NCBI GenBank assembly: GCA_029265125.1
Contig: JAJUJX010000012.1
Coordinates: forward strand, 1 to 64,000
DNA from: Tolumonas sp008015085
GTDB lineage: Bacteria; Pseudomonadota; Gammaproteobacteria; Enterobacterales; Aeromonadaceae
Length of the DNA stretch: 64,000 nt
Direction: 5' to 3'
The notes beneath the pieces were generated by a model that saw nothing but the letters and a program-made list of their open reading frames with translations, was not told the DNA's origin and searched no databases. The first letter of the stretch is position 1, and the number at the start of each line of letters is the position of its first letter. Below, one piece after another: positions 1 through 8,989 of the stretch. Both the position numbers and the translations under genes were made by a program.

Positions 1-1
1 C

Positions 2-445
2 TTCTCCCGACAAAACCTGACGCAGCAGCCTCGTAACGAAACCCAACTGCAAAACGTGGAGAAAGGCGGCTATATCCTCAAAGACTGCCAGGGCACACCA
101 GAGCTCATTCTGATAGCCACCGGCTCTGAAGTCGGTATCACAGTCGCAGCAGCGGAAAAACTCGAAGCAGAAGGCAGAAAAGTGAGAGTGGTCTCCATGC
201 CATGTACCGAGCGCTTTGATAAACAACCGGCGGAATACAAAGAACAGGTACTGCCGAAAGCGGTCAGAGCCAGAATCGCGGTTGAAGCAGGTATTGCCGA
301 CTACTGGCAACGCTACACCGGATTGGACGGCGAAGTGATAGGCATGACCAGCTTCGGTGAATCCGCCCCGGCTGACCAGTTGTTTAAGCTGTTCGGGTTT
401 ACGGAAGAGAATGTGCTGGCAAAGGCTAACGCATTACTCGCTTAA
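2..445 (+). CDS. tkt: Transketolase, C-terminal part (5' end outside window)
   Basis: Reading frame open from base 2 to a TAA at 443-445, giving about 147 residues. It matches the C-terminal domain of transketolase: a TFSRQNL-type strand at the edge, then PELILIATGSEV, a VRVVSMPCTERFD stretch and the terminal GYIADYW/GMTSFGESAPADQLFK..FGFT pattern. Transketolase is the cytosolic thiamine-diphosphate enzyme of the non-oxidative pentose phosphate pathway, transferring two-carbon units between sugar phosphates. The diphosphate-binding and pyrimidine domains lie upstream of the window. Which paralogue (tktA or tktB) cannot be decided. Identification is from recognised family sequence. Confidence 0.93.
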   Translation, partial: FSRQNLTQQPRNETQLQNVEKGGYILKDCQGTPELILIATGSEVGITVAAAEKLEAEGRKVRVVSMPCTERFDKQPAEYKEQVLPKAVRARIAVEAGIADYWQRYTGLDGEVIGMTSFGESAPADQLFKLFGFTEENVLAKANALLA

Positions 446-472
446 ACGGAGTCTGATTGAAGTGTCACAAGT

Positions 473-492
473 TGGCGGGAGTGATCCCGCCA
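473..492. terminator. Hairpin after transketolase gene
   Basis: Perfect 8-bp stem TGGCGGGA/TCCCGCCA closed by a GTGA tetraloop, 28 bases after the transketolase stop and before the convergent Nudix gene. No T-run follows on either strand, so it could be a mRNA 3'-end stabiliser or a weak terminator serving both genes. Confidence 0.5.
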
Positions 493-517
493 CTAGCCCG
501 ATAATGGATTGACGAGA

Positions 518-1015
518 TCAACCCACAAGTGCATTGTGTTGTAACGCATTTACTAAGAATTTCTCTGCCAAGCTGTTTTTCTTGATAACCGCTTCCGCTT
601 CATTAACACTGAACCAATCTGCTTTATCCACCTCATGATTCATGCCAGTTACGTCCTCACTATCAACTACGCAACAGTAATTAAAAATCAGTGTGTTCGA
701 TTTCTCGTAATACTCGCCTTTCATATAGCGGTGATGAATAACCGAAAGTCCGGTTTCTTCTTTAACTTCCCGGATCACGGTTTGTTCTGCGTTTTCACCT
801 TGCGAAATGTAACCAGCTACCAAGATATAATCAGGTCGCCCATATTGCTGAATCAACAAGATCTTATCTTCAGTTTTATTGAAAATAATGCAACTCACCG
901 CAGTGCTGAAGATCGGAAACCGGAAGGTATTACACGAGTCGCAAAAGGGCACTAAACCTTCATACTCACATGCTTTATGGGTTAATGCGGTTCCGCATTC
1001 GTAACAGTGTTTCAT
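518..1015 (-). CDS. Nudix hydrolase with N-terminal zinc ribbon
   Basis: About 165 residues from the ATG at 1015. An upstream in-frame ATG at 1081 would add 22 residues; 1015 is preferred because AAGG lies 8 bases upstream and the protein then begins with the zinc-ribbon. Two CxxC pairs (CYECG near residue 4, CDSC near residue 25) form a rubredoxin-like zinc ribbon as in NADH pyrophosphatase-related proteins. The Nudix box GX5EX7REVKEETGL is complete, with the metal-binding REVKEE present, so hydrolysis of a nucleoside-diphosphate-linked substrate is expected. The substrate is unknown. It is convergent with the transketolase gene and stands alone. Confidence 0.85.
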   Translation of the reverse strand: MKHCYECGTALTHKACEYEGLVPFCDSCNTFRFPIFSTAVSCIIFNKTEDKILLIQQYGRPDYILVAGYISQGENAEQTVIREVKEETGLSVIHHRYMKGEYYEKSNTLIFNYCCVVDSEDVTGMNHEVDKADWFSVNEAEAVIKKNSLAEKFLVNALQHNALVG

Positions 1016-1262
1016 GGTGCATACCTTAAGATATTCATTCTTAAAGACGGGCCGTCTCATCATTCTTGGTGTAGTGCTCATAATGTAGGCTCGACTGCAT
1101 CGCTTTCACGGCTAACCCCCAGGATGTTTTTTCAGATGATCTAAATACAGTTTATTTATTCGTAGTCTATTCACACTATCTAACCACAAATACTCGTTTG
1201 TCCATGTGTATTCACATGACCCTCAAAGAAGGTATTTTGATTTTTCAATTTCCACAAGGAAT

Positions 1263-1285
1263 GGTAACAAATTATGCGTGTTACC
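1263..1285. promoter_or_regulatory. Inverted repeat in the 0.5-kb control region of the fructoside operon
   Basis: GGTAACA-N9-TGTTACC, a perfect 7-bp dyad 228 bases before the binding-protein start. The whole stretch 1016-1512 holds no gene; it must contain the promoter of the sugar operon. A half-good CRP-like match, TGTGA-N6-TCGTT, is at 1326-1341. The dyad could be an operator for the LacI protein encoded at 7349, but LacI-type operators are usually closer spaced with a central CG, so the factor is unassigned. Confidence 0.3.
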
Positions 1286-1512
1286 CTTGTTTCCCATTAC
1301 TTATAGAGTTCTGTTAACCATTTAATGTGACTTTGATCGTTATTTTTATTATTTCCCCCTCGTATATTGCCGTTAACTCAATGGGCATCTGGTTGTTACA
1401 TTGAATTTGGAGTGTTGTTTCATTGGTGTGATGGTAAACGGTCCCCATTGATACTCTGTTTTATGGTCACCCGAAGTGACCGGATTATTGTCAGCAAAGG
1501 AAAGGGAATAAC

Positions 1513-2778
1513 ATGAAAAAAACCTTACTTGGATTATGTATTGCTAGTGTTTTTGCAGCACAAACAAGCTATGCGTTGGAATTAAAAGCATGGGTTATTG
1601 ATGGTGATTCTGAAAAACCATATTTCCAGCAACTGGAAAAAACGTTTAATGCCAAATACAAAGATCAGAACATAACTGTCGATGTTGTTCCAATTCCTGG
1701 CTACAACAATGCGATCCAGGCGGCCGCGCTGTCCGGTGAATTACCGGATGTGATCATGGTTGATGGTCCGAATATGGCGAACTATGTCTGGACCAAAATG
1801 CTACAACCGATGGATGGTTTGCTGGACAAAACCATCGTGGCAGATTTACTGCCATCGGTAAAAGAGCAGGGTATTTATGGGCCAGATCAGAAAATCTATA
1901 TGATCAGCCCGTACGACTCGTCTGTGTTGTTATGGGGCAACAAAAAATATTTGAAAGCCGCAGGTGTCCGTATTCCTGCTGGTATTAAAGATGCGTGGAG
2001 TGAGAAAGAGTTTGTTGATGCGCTGGCGAAGCTTTCCAAAGTAAAAGGTGTGCAGTGGCCGCTGGATATGAAACTGAACTATGACGGTGAATGGTACACC
2101 TATGGTTTTGCTCCTTTCATTCAATCCCGGGGTGCTGATCTGATCGATCGTAAGGCATGGAAGGCCGAAGGAACGATTGATTCACCCGCTGCGGTAGATG
2201 CACTGGCTGAATTGCAGACATGGTCAAAAAATGGCTGGATTGTACCAGCAACCGCCGGAGACAACCGTTTTTACGGCGATAAAACTGCCGCACTGGCCTG
2301 GGTAGGTAACTGGATGTGGCGGGCGCATAAAACGGGTCTGGATGATGATCTGGTGCTGATCCCTGCGCCAAAACTAGGTGTTAAATCTGTTTCCCCAAAT
2401 GGCGGTTGGGGCTGGGCAGTACCAGCCAAAACCAAACATACAGCGGAAGTGGCTAAGTTCCTGAACTTTGCTTTATCGACCGAGCAGGTTGCCAAATACG
2501 CGGATATCACGGGTTATATTCCGTCTCGTAAATCGTCAGTGGCGCTGTCTGAAATATATCGTCCGGGTGGTGAAGGCGCTTTATTTGTTGAGCAGGCACA
2601 AAGTGCGGCGATGGTTCGTCCGGTTCATCCTGCGTATCCGGTTATTTCGAACTCATTCGGCAAGGCGGTGCAGCATATTCTGCAAGGTGCTGATGTAAAA
2701 AGTGAGTTACAGAAAGCCGCAACAACTATTGATGAAGATATCGAAGATAACAGCGGCTATCCCCCATTTAATAAATAG
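1513..2778 (+). CDS. Sugar ABC transporter, periplasmic binding protein
   Basis: 421 residues beginning with a clear Sec signal peptide (MKKTLLGL, hydrophobic core, cleavage near SYA-LE at residue 21). The body is a family 1 (MalE-like) extracellular solute-binding protein: KAWVIDGD...FNAKYKDQNITVDVV and the VMVDGPNMANYV hinge segment. AAAGGAAAGGG lies just before the ATG. It heads a run of two permeases, a GH32 fructosidase and a MalK-type ATPase, so its ligand is probably sucrose or a short fructo-oligosaccharide; that is inference from context. A stable hairpin separates it from the permease genes. Confidence 0.9.
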   Translation: MKKTLLGLCIASVFAAQTSYALELKAWVIDGDSEKPYFQQLEKTFNAKYKDQNITVDVVPIPGYNNAIQAAALSGELPDVIMVDGPNMANYVWTKMLQPMDGLLDKTIVADLLPSVKEQGIYGPDQKIYMISPYDSSVLLWGNKKYLKAAGVRIPAGIKDAWSEKEFVDALAKLSKVKGVQWPLDMKLNYDGEWYTYGFAPFIQSRGADLIDRKAWKAEGTIDSPAAVDALAELQTWSKNGWIVPATAGDNRFYGDKTAALAWVGNWMWRAHKTGLDDDLVLIPAPKLGVKSVSPNGGWGWAVPAKTKHTAEVAKFLNFALSTEQVAKYADITGYIPSRKSSVALSEIYRPGGEGALFVEQAQSAAMVRPVHPAYPVISNSFGKAVQHILQGADVKSELQKAATTIDEDIEDNSGYPPFNK

Positions 2779-2788
2779 TAAATCAAGT

Positions 2789-2811
2789 CGCGCCTGTGCC
2801 CGTCAGGCGCG
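2789..2811 (+). repeat. Intercistronic stem-loop after the binding-protein gene
   Basis: Perfect 8-bp GC-rich stem CGCGCCTG/CAGGCGCG with a 7-base loop, 11 bases after the stop of the binding-protein gene and 39 bases before the permease ATG. No T-run follows. Such hairpins between binding-protein and permease genes (as malE-malF) usually protect the upstream mRNA and lower downstream expression. Confidence 0.6.
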
Positions 2812-2849
2812 TATTTCATTCGCTTAAACAGATTTGTGCAGGAGTTATT

Positions 2850-3725
2850 ATGCGCCGGTTGAAAAACCTGATGCCAGAATTGGCTATGCTGATGCCCGCA
2901 ATCGTGTTGTTAACAATCTTCGTGGTAGTGCCGTTTTTCATGTCAGGATATTTATCCTTTACCAACGAAAAACTGATTGCCCGCCCGATTGCGACAGCAT
3001 GGGTTGGATGGCGGAATTACGAACGTCTTTTTACCGATCCGGTTTTCTGGCAGGCCGTAAAAAACACGTTTTATTTTGCTTTGCTGGTAACCCCATTCCA
3101 GTTGGCTATTTCATTGGGTTCAGCGTTGCTGCTGAATAGTAAGTTGCCGCTGCGCACGCTGTTTCGCAGCATTGCCTTATTGCCATTATTAACCCCGATC
3201 ACCGTTATCGTGGCGATCTGGGCTGTGCTTTACAAAATTCCTGATGGATTGTTTAACCATATTTATCAGTCGCTGCTTTCCACTTCGCAATACATCGACT
3301 GGCTGGGTAATGTCGATATGGCGATGCCAGCGATTGTGCTGCTGTCGGCCTGGGCAACGTTCCCATTCCAGATGTTGATCTATTTGGCTGGTTTGCAAGA
3401 GATCCCGAAAGATCTGTATGAAGCAGCAGAACTCGATGGTGCAAAACCGTTCCAACGCTTCTTGCATGTGACTTTACCGTGTCTACGTAATACCAATATT
3501 TTCGTCATCATAGTTACCACCATTGGTGCATTGAAGCTGTTTACTCAGGTCAACATTCTGACGCATGGCGGTCCAAACGGCGCAACCAATACCATCATTC
3601 ATTACATGTATGAAAACGGTTTTGTGGCGCAAAAAATCGGCTATGCCTCTGCGGTATCGGTGGCGTTTTTCTTCACAGTGACGGCGATTGCATTGCTGCA
3701 ACGCATCCTGATGAAGAACGAGTAG
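2850..3725 (+). CDS. Sugar ABC transporter permease (MalF/UgpA type)
   Basis: 291 residues from the ATG at 2850, chosen because AGGAG sits 5 bases upstream; a GTG at 2796 would add 18 residues but lies inside the upstream hairpin. Six hydrophobic membrane segments are visible. The EAA loop that docks on the ATPase reads EAAELDGAKPFQRFLHVTLP near residue 205. It is the first of two inner-membrane subunits of a CUT1-type importer; its partner starts 8 bases after its stop. Confidence 0.9.
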   Translation: MRRLKNLMPELAMLMPAIVLLTIFVVVPFFMSGYLSFTNEKLIARPIATAWVGWRNYERLFTDPVFWQAVKNTFYFALLVTPFQLAISLGSALLLNSKLPLRTLFRSIALLPLLTPITVIVAIWAVLYKIPDGLFNHIYQSLLSTSQYIDWLGNVDMAMPAIVLLSAWATFPFQMLIYLAGLQEIPKDLYEAAELDGAKPFQRFLHVTLPCLRNTNIFVIIVTTIGALKLFTQVNILTHGGPNGATNTIIHYMYENGFVAQKIGYASAVSVAFFFTVTAIALLQRILMKNE

Positions 3726-3733
3726 GAGGCAAC

Positions 3734-4645
3734 ATGAAATCAGAATCCGTTCAGTTTGTTCCCGCGATTGATGAAACCGTTGCAGGCAAAGGGGATCAGG
3801 TCATGAAATTCCTGGCAAGTTTAAAAAATATTCGCATGTGGGGTGCATTACTGCTGTCGTTATGTGTTCTGGCACCACTGATGATGATGGTGACAATCAG
3901 CCTTAATCCCGATGAAGAGCAGATCATGATCTCCATGGGCACCATTAAGGCGTTCATCCCGCATGTGTTCTCGCTGGAAAATTACCGCGAGATTTGGGGC
4001 GACCCGAATCAACCGTTTGCGCGCTACCTGTTTAATACATTACTCATTGTATTTACCACGGTATTTATGTCGATTGTAGTGAATTCTTCGGCGGCATTTG
4101 CGCTGGCCTGGGGGCAGGGCGGGTATCGTAAAATCGTGATTGGTATCGTGGTCGCCTTGCTGGCCATTCCGGGGGAAAGTCTGGCGTTACCGCAACTGTT
4201 GATGGTGAGCAAGATGGGCATCATTGACAGTTATGAGGTGCAGATCCTGCCATTTATCGGCAATGCCATGTCACTGTTTCTGTTCTATCAGTTTTTCACC
4301 AAGATCCCAAAAGATCTTATTGATGCAGCCAAAGTCGATGGAGTAAGTCTGTTCAAAACCTATTTCCATATTGGTCTGCCACTCTCCAAACCAGTCATTG
4401 CTACGGTTGCCATTTTGCAATTTCTTGAATTCTGGAACAGCTATCTGTGGCCGGTCATGGTCACCCGTGGACCGGAATATCGTCCGCTGTCGGTGGCAAT
4501 GTCAGCCTACTTCGGCAGTAATCAGGCTTACTGGGGCAACATCATGGCGTTTGCGGTGTCGATGGCGATCCCGGTCATTATCTTCTTTTTGTTCGTTCAG
4601 CGGCATTTCGTCCAGAGTATTACTGGCAGTGCGGTGAAAGGTTAA
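3734..4645 (+). CDS. Sugar ABC transporter permease (MalG/UgpE type)
   Basis: 303 residues, ATG preceded by AGGAGG. The first 35 residues are polar and longer than usual for MalG-type proteins; an internal ATG at 3803 could be an alternative start but lacks as good a ribosome site. Membrane segments follow, and the EAA loop is seen as DAAKVDGVSLFKTYFHIGLPLSKP around residue 195. It forms the heterodimeric channel with the preceding permease. Confidence 0.9.
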   Translation: MKSESVQFVPAIDETVAGKGDQVMKFLASLKNIRMWGALLLSLCVLAPLMMMVTISLNPDEEQIMISMGTIKAFIPHVFSLENYREIWGDPNQPFARYLFNTLLIVFTTVFMSIVVNSSAAFALAWGQGGYRKIVIGIVVALLAIPGESLALPQLLMVSKMGIIDSYEVQILPFIGNAMSLFLFYQFFTKIPKDLIDAAKVDGVSLFKTYFHIGLPLSKPVIATVAILQFLEFWNSYLWPVMVTRGPEYRPLSVAMSAYFGSNQAYWGNIMAFAVSMAIPVIIFFLFVQRHFVQSITGSAVKG

Positions 4646-4664
4646 GTTTTTAGCAGGAGTTGTT

Positions 4665-6119
4665 ATGTTAGCGGAAAAATATTATCGCCCACTGGTTCAC
4701 TTTACCCCACCTTTTGGCTGGCTGAATGATCCGAATGGTCTGGTTTACAAAGACGGTGAATACCACCTGTTTTACCAATACCATCCGCATGACAGCGTAT
4801 GGGGGCCGATGCACTGGGGACATGCGACCAGCACCGATTTGTTGTCATGGACTCATCAGCCGATTGCGCTGGCGCCTGATGCGCTGGGCGTTTGTTTCTC
4901 TGGTACGGCACTGGTGGATAAAGGTGATCAATCAGGGCTGTTTGCTGGTAACGATGGTTTGCTGGCGTATTACACCATTACGGCGGATAACGCCCAGTTT
5001 AATCAGAGTCAGGGGCTGGCTTACAGCAACGACAATGGCCGTCACTGGACGAAATACGCGGATAATCCTGTGATTGCTAATCCGGGTTTTGAAGACTTCC
5101 GTGATCCCAAGGTGTTCTGGCACGAGCAAACGCAAGCCTGGATCATGCTGACCACCGTCGGCCAGCAGATCGCAATTTACCGCTCCACAGATGCGAAAAC
5201 CTGGCTGTTCAGTTCGTTCTTTGGCGAAGAGCACGGTGCACATGATGAGCGGGCGTGGGAATGTCCGGATCTGTTCGAAATCAGCGTTGAGGGTAGCAAG
5301 CAAACCCGTTGGGTGCTGATTGTGGGGGTTCAGCGTGGTGCCTACTCAGGGGGCTCTGGCACACAGTATTTTGTCGGCCAGTTTGATGGTGAGCAATTCA
5401 TCAATGAAAACACCCCTGACACGGTGCTTTGGTTGGATTATGGCCGCGATTTTTATGCCACCCAAACCTGGTCGGATATTCCGACTGCCGATGGTCGCCG
5501 GATTGGCATCAGCTGGATGAGCAACTGGCTTTACGCCAATCAAGTGCCGACGCAAAGCTGGCGTTCAGCAATGAGCATGCCGCAGGAACTAACCCTGAAA
5601 GACACGCCTGACGGACTCCGGTTGTGCCATGCGTTTATCCGTGAACTGGAAGCGCTTTGTCAACATCAGGAAATTGCTGCAGATAAAACACAGACAACAC
5701 CGGGAGCGGTATTTAGTTTTAACTGGTCTGACGCCCATCGTTTGCAGTTTTTGCTGGAGCTTAAAGACAACTGCTCACTGGTTTTACTGCCAATGAATGA
5801 ACTAGAGTTTACTTTCACCGTGCAGAAAGGGCAGCTGACACTGCGTTGCCAGCGTCACGGACAAATCGGTGTTGCTGAATTTGATGAACACTTCCCGCAC
5901 GATTTTTCTGTCGAGTTAGGTGCAAACCGACCTTTGAGTGTCGATCTGTTGCTTGATCGTTCTTCTGTGGAATTGCTTCTGAATGGTGGACGTTACGCCA
6001 TCACTAATCTGGTGTTTCCGAAAGAAGGCCCAGCACAGCAATGTGTTGCATCATTACGCTCCGGTGAAGTGATTATCCGCGATTTCCACAGACATGATCT
6101 GGCTAAAGTGACTGCATAA
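4665..6119 (+). CDS. GH32 beta-fructosidase (sucrose/fructo-oligosaccharide hydrolase), cytoplasmic
   Basis: 484 residues, ATG preceded by GCAGGAG. The three hallmark blocks of glycoside hydrolase family 32 are present: WLNDPNG (residues 19-25, nucleophile D22), FRDP (145-148, transition-state stabiliser) and WECPDLF (198-204, acid/base E199). A beta-sandwich C-terminal half follows. There is no signal peptide, so it acts on fructosides already imported. With an ABC importer rather than a PTS next to it, the substrate should be unphosphorylated sucrose, levanbiose or short FOS; sucrose-6-phosphate cannot be excluded by sequence. It sits between permease and ATPase genes in the same transcription unit. 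Confidence 0.9.
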   Translation: MLAEKYYRPLVHFTPPFGWLNDPNGLVYKDGEYHLFYQYHPHDSVWGPMHWGHATSTDLLSWTHQPIALAPDALGVCFSGTALVDKGDQSGLFAGNDGLLAYYTITADNAQFNQSQGLAYSNDNGRHWTKYADNPVIANPGFEDFRDPKVFWHEQTQAWIMLTTVGQQIAIYRSTDAKTWLFSSFFGEEHGAHDERAWECPDLFEISVEGSKQTRWVLIVGVQRGAYSGGSGTQYFVGQFDGEQFINENTPDTVLWLDYGRDFYATQTWSDIPTADGRRIGISWMSNWLYANQVPTQSWRSAMSMPQELTLKDTPDGLRLCHAFIRELEALCQHQEIAADKTQTTPGAVFSFNWSDAHRLQFLLELKDNCSLVLLPMNELEFTFTVQKGQLTLRCQRHGQIGVAEFDEHFPHDFSVELGANRPLSVDLLLDRSSVELLLNGGRYAITNLVFPKEGPAQQCVASLRSGEVIIRDFHRHDLAKVTA

Positions 6120-6130
6120 GGAATTTATAA

Positions 6131-7258
6131 ATGGCTGATTTAAAACTAAATAAAGTCGTTAAGCGTTTTGGCGAAACACAGACTATCCATGGTGTGGATC
6201 TGGATATCAAACACGGGGAGTTTGTGGTGTTCGTTGGCCCGTCAGGCTGTGGTAAATCAACGCTGTTACGCATGATTGCTGGTCTGGAAACCATCTCTGA
6301 CGGAGAAGTCGTCATTGATGAGCAGACCGTAAATGATGTGTCGCCTTCGGATCGTGGTATCGCCATGGTGTTCCAGTCTTATGCACTCTATCCGCACATG
6401 ACAGTGCGGGAAAATATGAGTTTTGGTTTGCGTCTGGCGAAGAAAAGCAAAGCTGAAATTGAACAACGCGTGGGCGAAGCCTCCCGTATCCTGAAACTGG
6501 ATCATCTGCTGGATCGGTTGCCGAAACAGTTATCCGGTGGTCAGCGGCAGCGTGTGGCTATTGGCCGTACTATTGTGCGTAACCCGAAGGTATTCCTGTT
6601 TGATGAGCCGTTGTCGAATCTGGATGCAGAACTGCGGGTGCAGATGCGGGTCGAGATTTCCAAGCTGCATGAACAGCTGGGTAACACTATGGTTTACGTA
6701 ACGCATGACCAGGTCGAAGCCATGACCATGGCCGATAAGATTGTTGTGCTACGTGATGGGCGGGTCGAGCAGGTGGGGGCACCGCTGGAGCTCTACCATA
6801 ATCCGCAAAACCAGTTTGTGGCTGGCTTTATCGGTTCCCCGCGTATGAATTTTCTGAATGCCGAAGTGTTGAAGGCCGAGGGAAATACCGCATGGTTCAA
6901 ACTATCTGGTGGTGAAACGTTTAGTATGCAGACTGATCATCCGGTTATAGCCGGAGATGTGTTACTGCTTGGTATTCGTCCTGAACATCTGTTGGTCGAG
7001 ATGACCGGGGATGTCGGCATTTCAGTGAAAGTCGATGTAGTTGAAGCATTGGGAGGCACAACCTTTGCCTATACCCAGTATGCCGGAGAAGATCAGGTTG
7101 TTGTCGTGACAGACGGGGGGCATATTATTCCCAAAGGAAAAAATATGCAGGTGAGTTTCAATCTTGAACATGTGCATCTATTTGATACTCAGACCGGGGG
7201 TAGTTTACTACAGCATCAAAAATCATCCCGCTTCAACGAAATGCTGGCCGCAATGTGA
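6131..7258 (+). CDS. Sugar ABC transporter ATP-binding protein (MalK/UgpC type)
   Basis: 375 residues, AAGGA before the ATG. Walker A GPSGCGKST (about 37-45), Q-loop FQSYALYPHMTV, signature LSGGQRQRVAIGR (about 135) and Walker B VFLFDEPLSNLD are intact, as is the switch histidine VYVTHDQ. About 130 residues of C-terminal OB-fold/regulatory domain follow, as in MalK-type ATPases that energise CUT1 importers. It is the last structural gene of the fructoside operon; the regulator follows 90 bases later. Confidence 0.93.
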   Translation: MADLKLNKVVKRFGETQTIHGVDLDIKHGEFVVFVGPSGCGKSTLLRMIAGLETISDGEVVIDEQTVNDVSPSDRGIAMVFQSYALYPHMTVRENMSFGLRLAKKSKAEIEQRVGEASRILKLDHLLDRLPKQLSGGQRQRVAIGRTIVRNPKVFLFDEPLSNLDAELRVQMRVEISKLHEQLGNTMVYVTHDQVEAMTMADKIVVLRDGRVEQVGAPLELYHNPQNQFVAGFIGSPRMNFLNAEVLKAEGNTAWFKLSGGETFSMQTDHPVIAGDVLLLGIRPEHLLVEMTGDVGISVKVDVVEALGGTTFAYTQYAGEDQVVVVTDGGHIIPKGKNMQVSFNLEHVHLFDTQTGGSLLQHQKSSRFNEMLAAM

Positions 7259-7348
7259 TCCCGCAGTACGTAATATGCTGAACAACATAGAAAAGCGTGG
7301 TGTTAGTTTGGCATATTGCGTGCGAGAAGAAATCAGTGGTAGAAACTT

Positions 7349-8371
7349 ATGACGACGATAAGAGATGTAGCAGAGCTGGCGGGTGTATCAATAGCAACTA
7401 TTTCCCGTGTGCTAAACAACAAAGGTAAAGTATCAGCAGAAACCGCTGAACGAGTCCGCGCTATTGTTAAAGAGCTAGGATATGTTTATGAGCAACAGCC
7501 ATTGAAACGCCGTCAGGTTGTTATCAAACCACAGGGAATATTTGCCATTATTCTGCCTAACTTGTCGAATCCCTACTTTGCTGAGCTGCTGGACATTGTT
7601 GAACAAGAAGTTCAATACCAAGGACGCTCGCTGCTGGTATATAACTCCCGGGGAGATACCCAGCGTGAGCTTGGTTTGCTTAATATTTGTAAGCAGCAAA
7701 AAGTTGATGGTTTATTTATTGTGCCAAGCTCGAATGAGCCAAAATACATCGTCACGCTGAATCAGCAGCCATTCCCTGTGGTGTCACTGACACAACTTCA
7801 TCCTGAACTAACCAGCGTTGCGGTTGATCATGCTGAAGGTGGGGCGCAAGTTGCCGAACATCTGGCCAGCATGGGGCATACCCAAATAGGGTATCTGGGC
7901 CCGGCTGACGAAGCTGAACAAAAATTCACGGGGTTCCGTAACAAACTATCCGATTTACGTATCCCGTTACCAGCAGAACGAATTATTGATACGCCGGATG
8001 TATCAGCACCTGAATTATCAGCCCGGTTTAGCGCTTATCTCGATCAGCATACGGTATTACCGTTTTCTGCTATTTTCGTTTTTAACGATGTTTCAGCTCA
8101 GTTAGTCATTGAGGTATTGCAGTCACGAGGTTATCGCGTGCCGGAAGATGTGCTGGTGGTCGGGTTTGATAACACACTGATTGCACAGGTCATGAACATC
8201 AGTAGTGTCGCGCAGCCTATTAAAGAAATTGGCCGTTTAGGGTTTCAGGAGATGATACGGTTAACAGAGAATCCTGAATCTAAAAGAGATATCCATCATT
8301 TAAATTTGTCACCGCGTCTGGTTTTACGAAACAGCTCAGTAAAACTACTCAAAAAATGCTACAGCATTTAG
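7349..8371 (+). CDS. LacI-family transcriptional regulator of the fructoside operon
   Basis: 340 residues. The N-terminal helix-turn-helix is a textbook LacI one: TTIRDVAELAGVSIATISRVLNNKGKVS, then the hinge region ERVRAIVKELGYV. A periplasmic-binding-protein-like effector domain follows (FAIILPNLSNPYFAELL; VVGFDNTLIAQVMNISSVAQPIKEIG near the end). It is co-directional with the transport/hydrolase genes 90 bases upstream and most likely represses them until a fructoside or fructose derivative binds. Ligand and operator are inferred, not seen. Confidence 0.9.
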   Translation: MTTIRDVAELAGVSIATISRVLNNKGKVSAETAERVRAIVKELGYVYEQQPLKRRQVVIKPQGIFAIILPNLSNPYFAELLDIVEQEVQYQGRSLLVYNSRGDTQRELGLLNICKQQKVDGLFIVPSSNEPKYIVTLNQQPFPVVSLTQLHPELTSVAVDHAEGGAQVAEHLASMGHTQIGYLGPADEAEQKFTGFRNKLSDLRIPLPAERIIDTPDVSAPELSARFSAYLDQHTVLPFSAIFVFNDVSAQLVIEVLQSRGYRVPEDVLVVGFDNTLIAQVMNISSVAQPIKEIGRLGFQEMIRLTENPESKRDIHHLNLSPRLVLRNSSVKLLKKCYSI

Positions 8372-8475
8372 ATGAATTAGAGGTCACACCCATGCTCCAT
8401 TATTAGCTCAATCTGGCGGAAGAGCTGTACAATCTATCCCGTGCCGCAAAGTCACGAACGCATCTCAACCAACAT

Positions 8476-8974
8476 CTACGCAGTCATCATAGATACAACC
8501 GGTGATTGCACTCCATCGACTGCACTGCATAAATGCAGCTGATGCCGGTCGGTGTCTAACGAAAACAGCTGCACCGAATTTGCCGATTGGGCTGCGACAA
8601 TAACTGACGTATCCGTTATCAAGATGTCTCTTGGCATCGCTGCGGTAGCGACCCGGTGTTGCTCAGTGAGAAAGCCAGTGCGAAAATCAACCGAGTATAA
8701 TACCAAAGTGTTTTCACCCCGATTCGACACGATTAGGTATCGTTCATCCGACGACAGAACACAGGCGGCAGGGCTATTGTTTACTGCTGTGTTTTCTATG
8801 ACAGAAAGCCGTTGAATTTCCTGAAATTCAGCTCGAGTATCACCATCTTTCATCTTGACTGAAAACACACACACCGAGTTGCTGATTTCATTGAGCAAAA
8901 CGGAATACTGCTTATCGCCCGTATCACCCGCGACGCCCGATATTCCCGGCACCACCGATGATTAATATATTCAT
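8476..8974 (-). pseudogene. Chimeric remnant: epimerase start joined to C-terminal half of a 7-bladed propeller lactonase
   Basis: From 8955 to 8476 the minus strand encodes the C-terminal half only (about 150 residues) of a 6-phosphogluconolactonase-like (COG2706) beta-propeller: LLNEISNSVCVFSV, then SPAACVLSSDERYLIVSNRGENTLVLYSV. The family is usually about 340 residues, so the front half is missing. Just upstream, an ATG at 8974 with a good GGAAG ribosome site opens another frame reading MNILIIGGAGNIGRRG and stop at 8924; that is the typical first strand and glycine-rich loop of an NAD(P)-binding epimerase/dehydrogenase. The simplest reading is a deletion that fused the start of one gene to the end of another and left neither functional. 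Confidence 0.6.
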
Positions 8975-8989
8975 TCACGGCTTCCCGAT

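Noticed and set aside
635..955. 106-codon plus-strand frame
   Set aside because: It is antisense to the Nudix gene, whose motifs are clear on the other strand.
1326..1341. CRP site before the fructoside operon
   Set aside because: Only the left half TGTGA is good; the right half has several mismatches, so it is mentioned only as weak.
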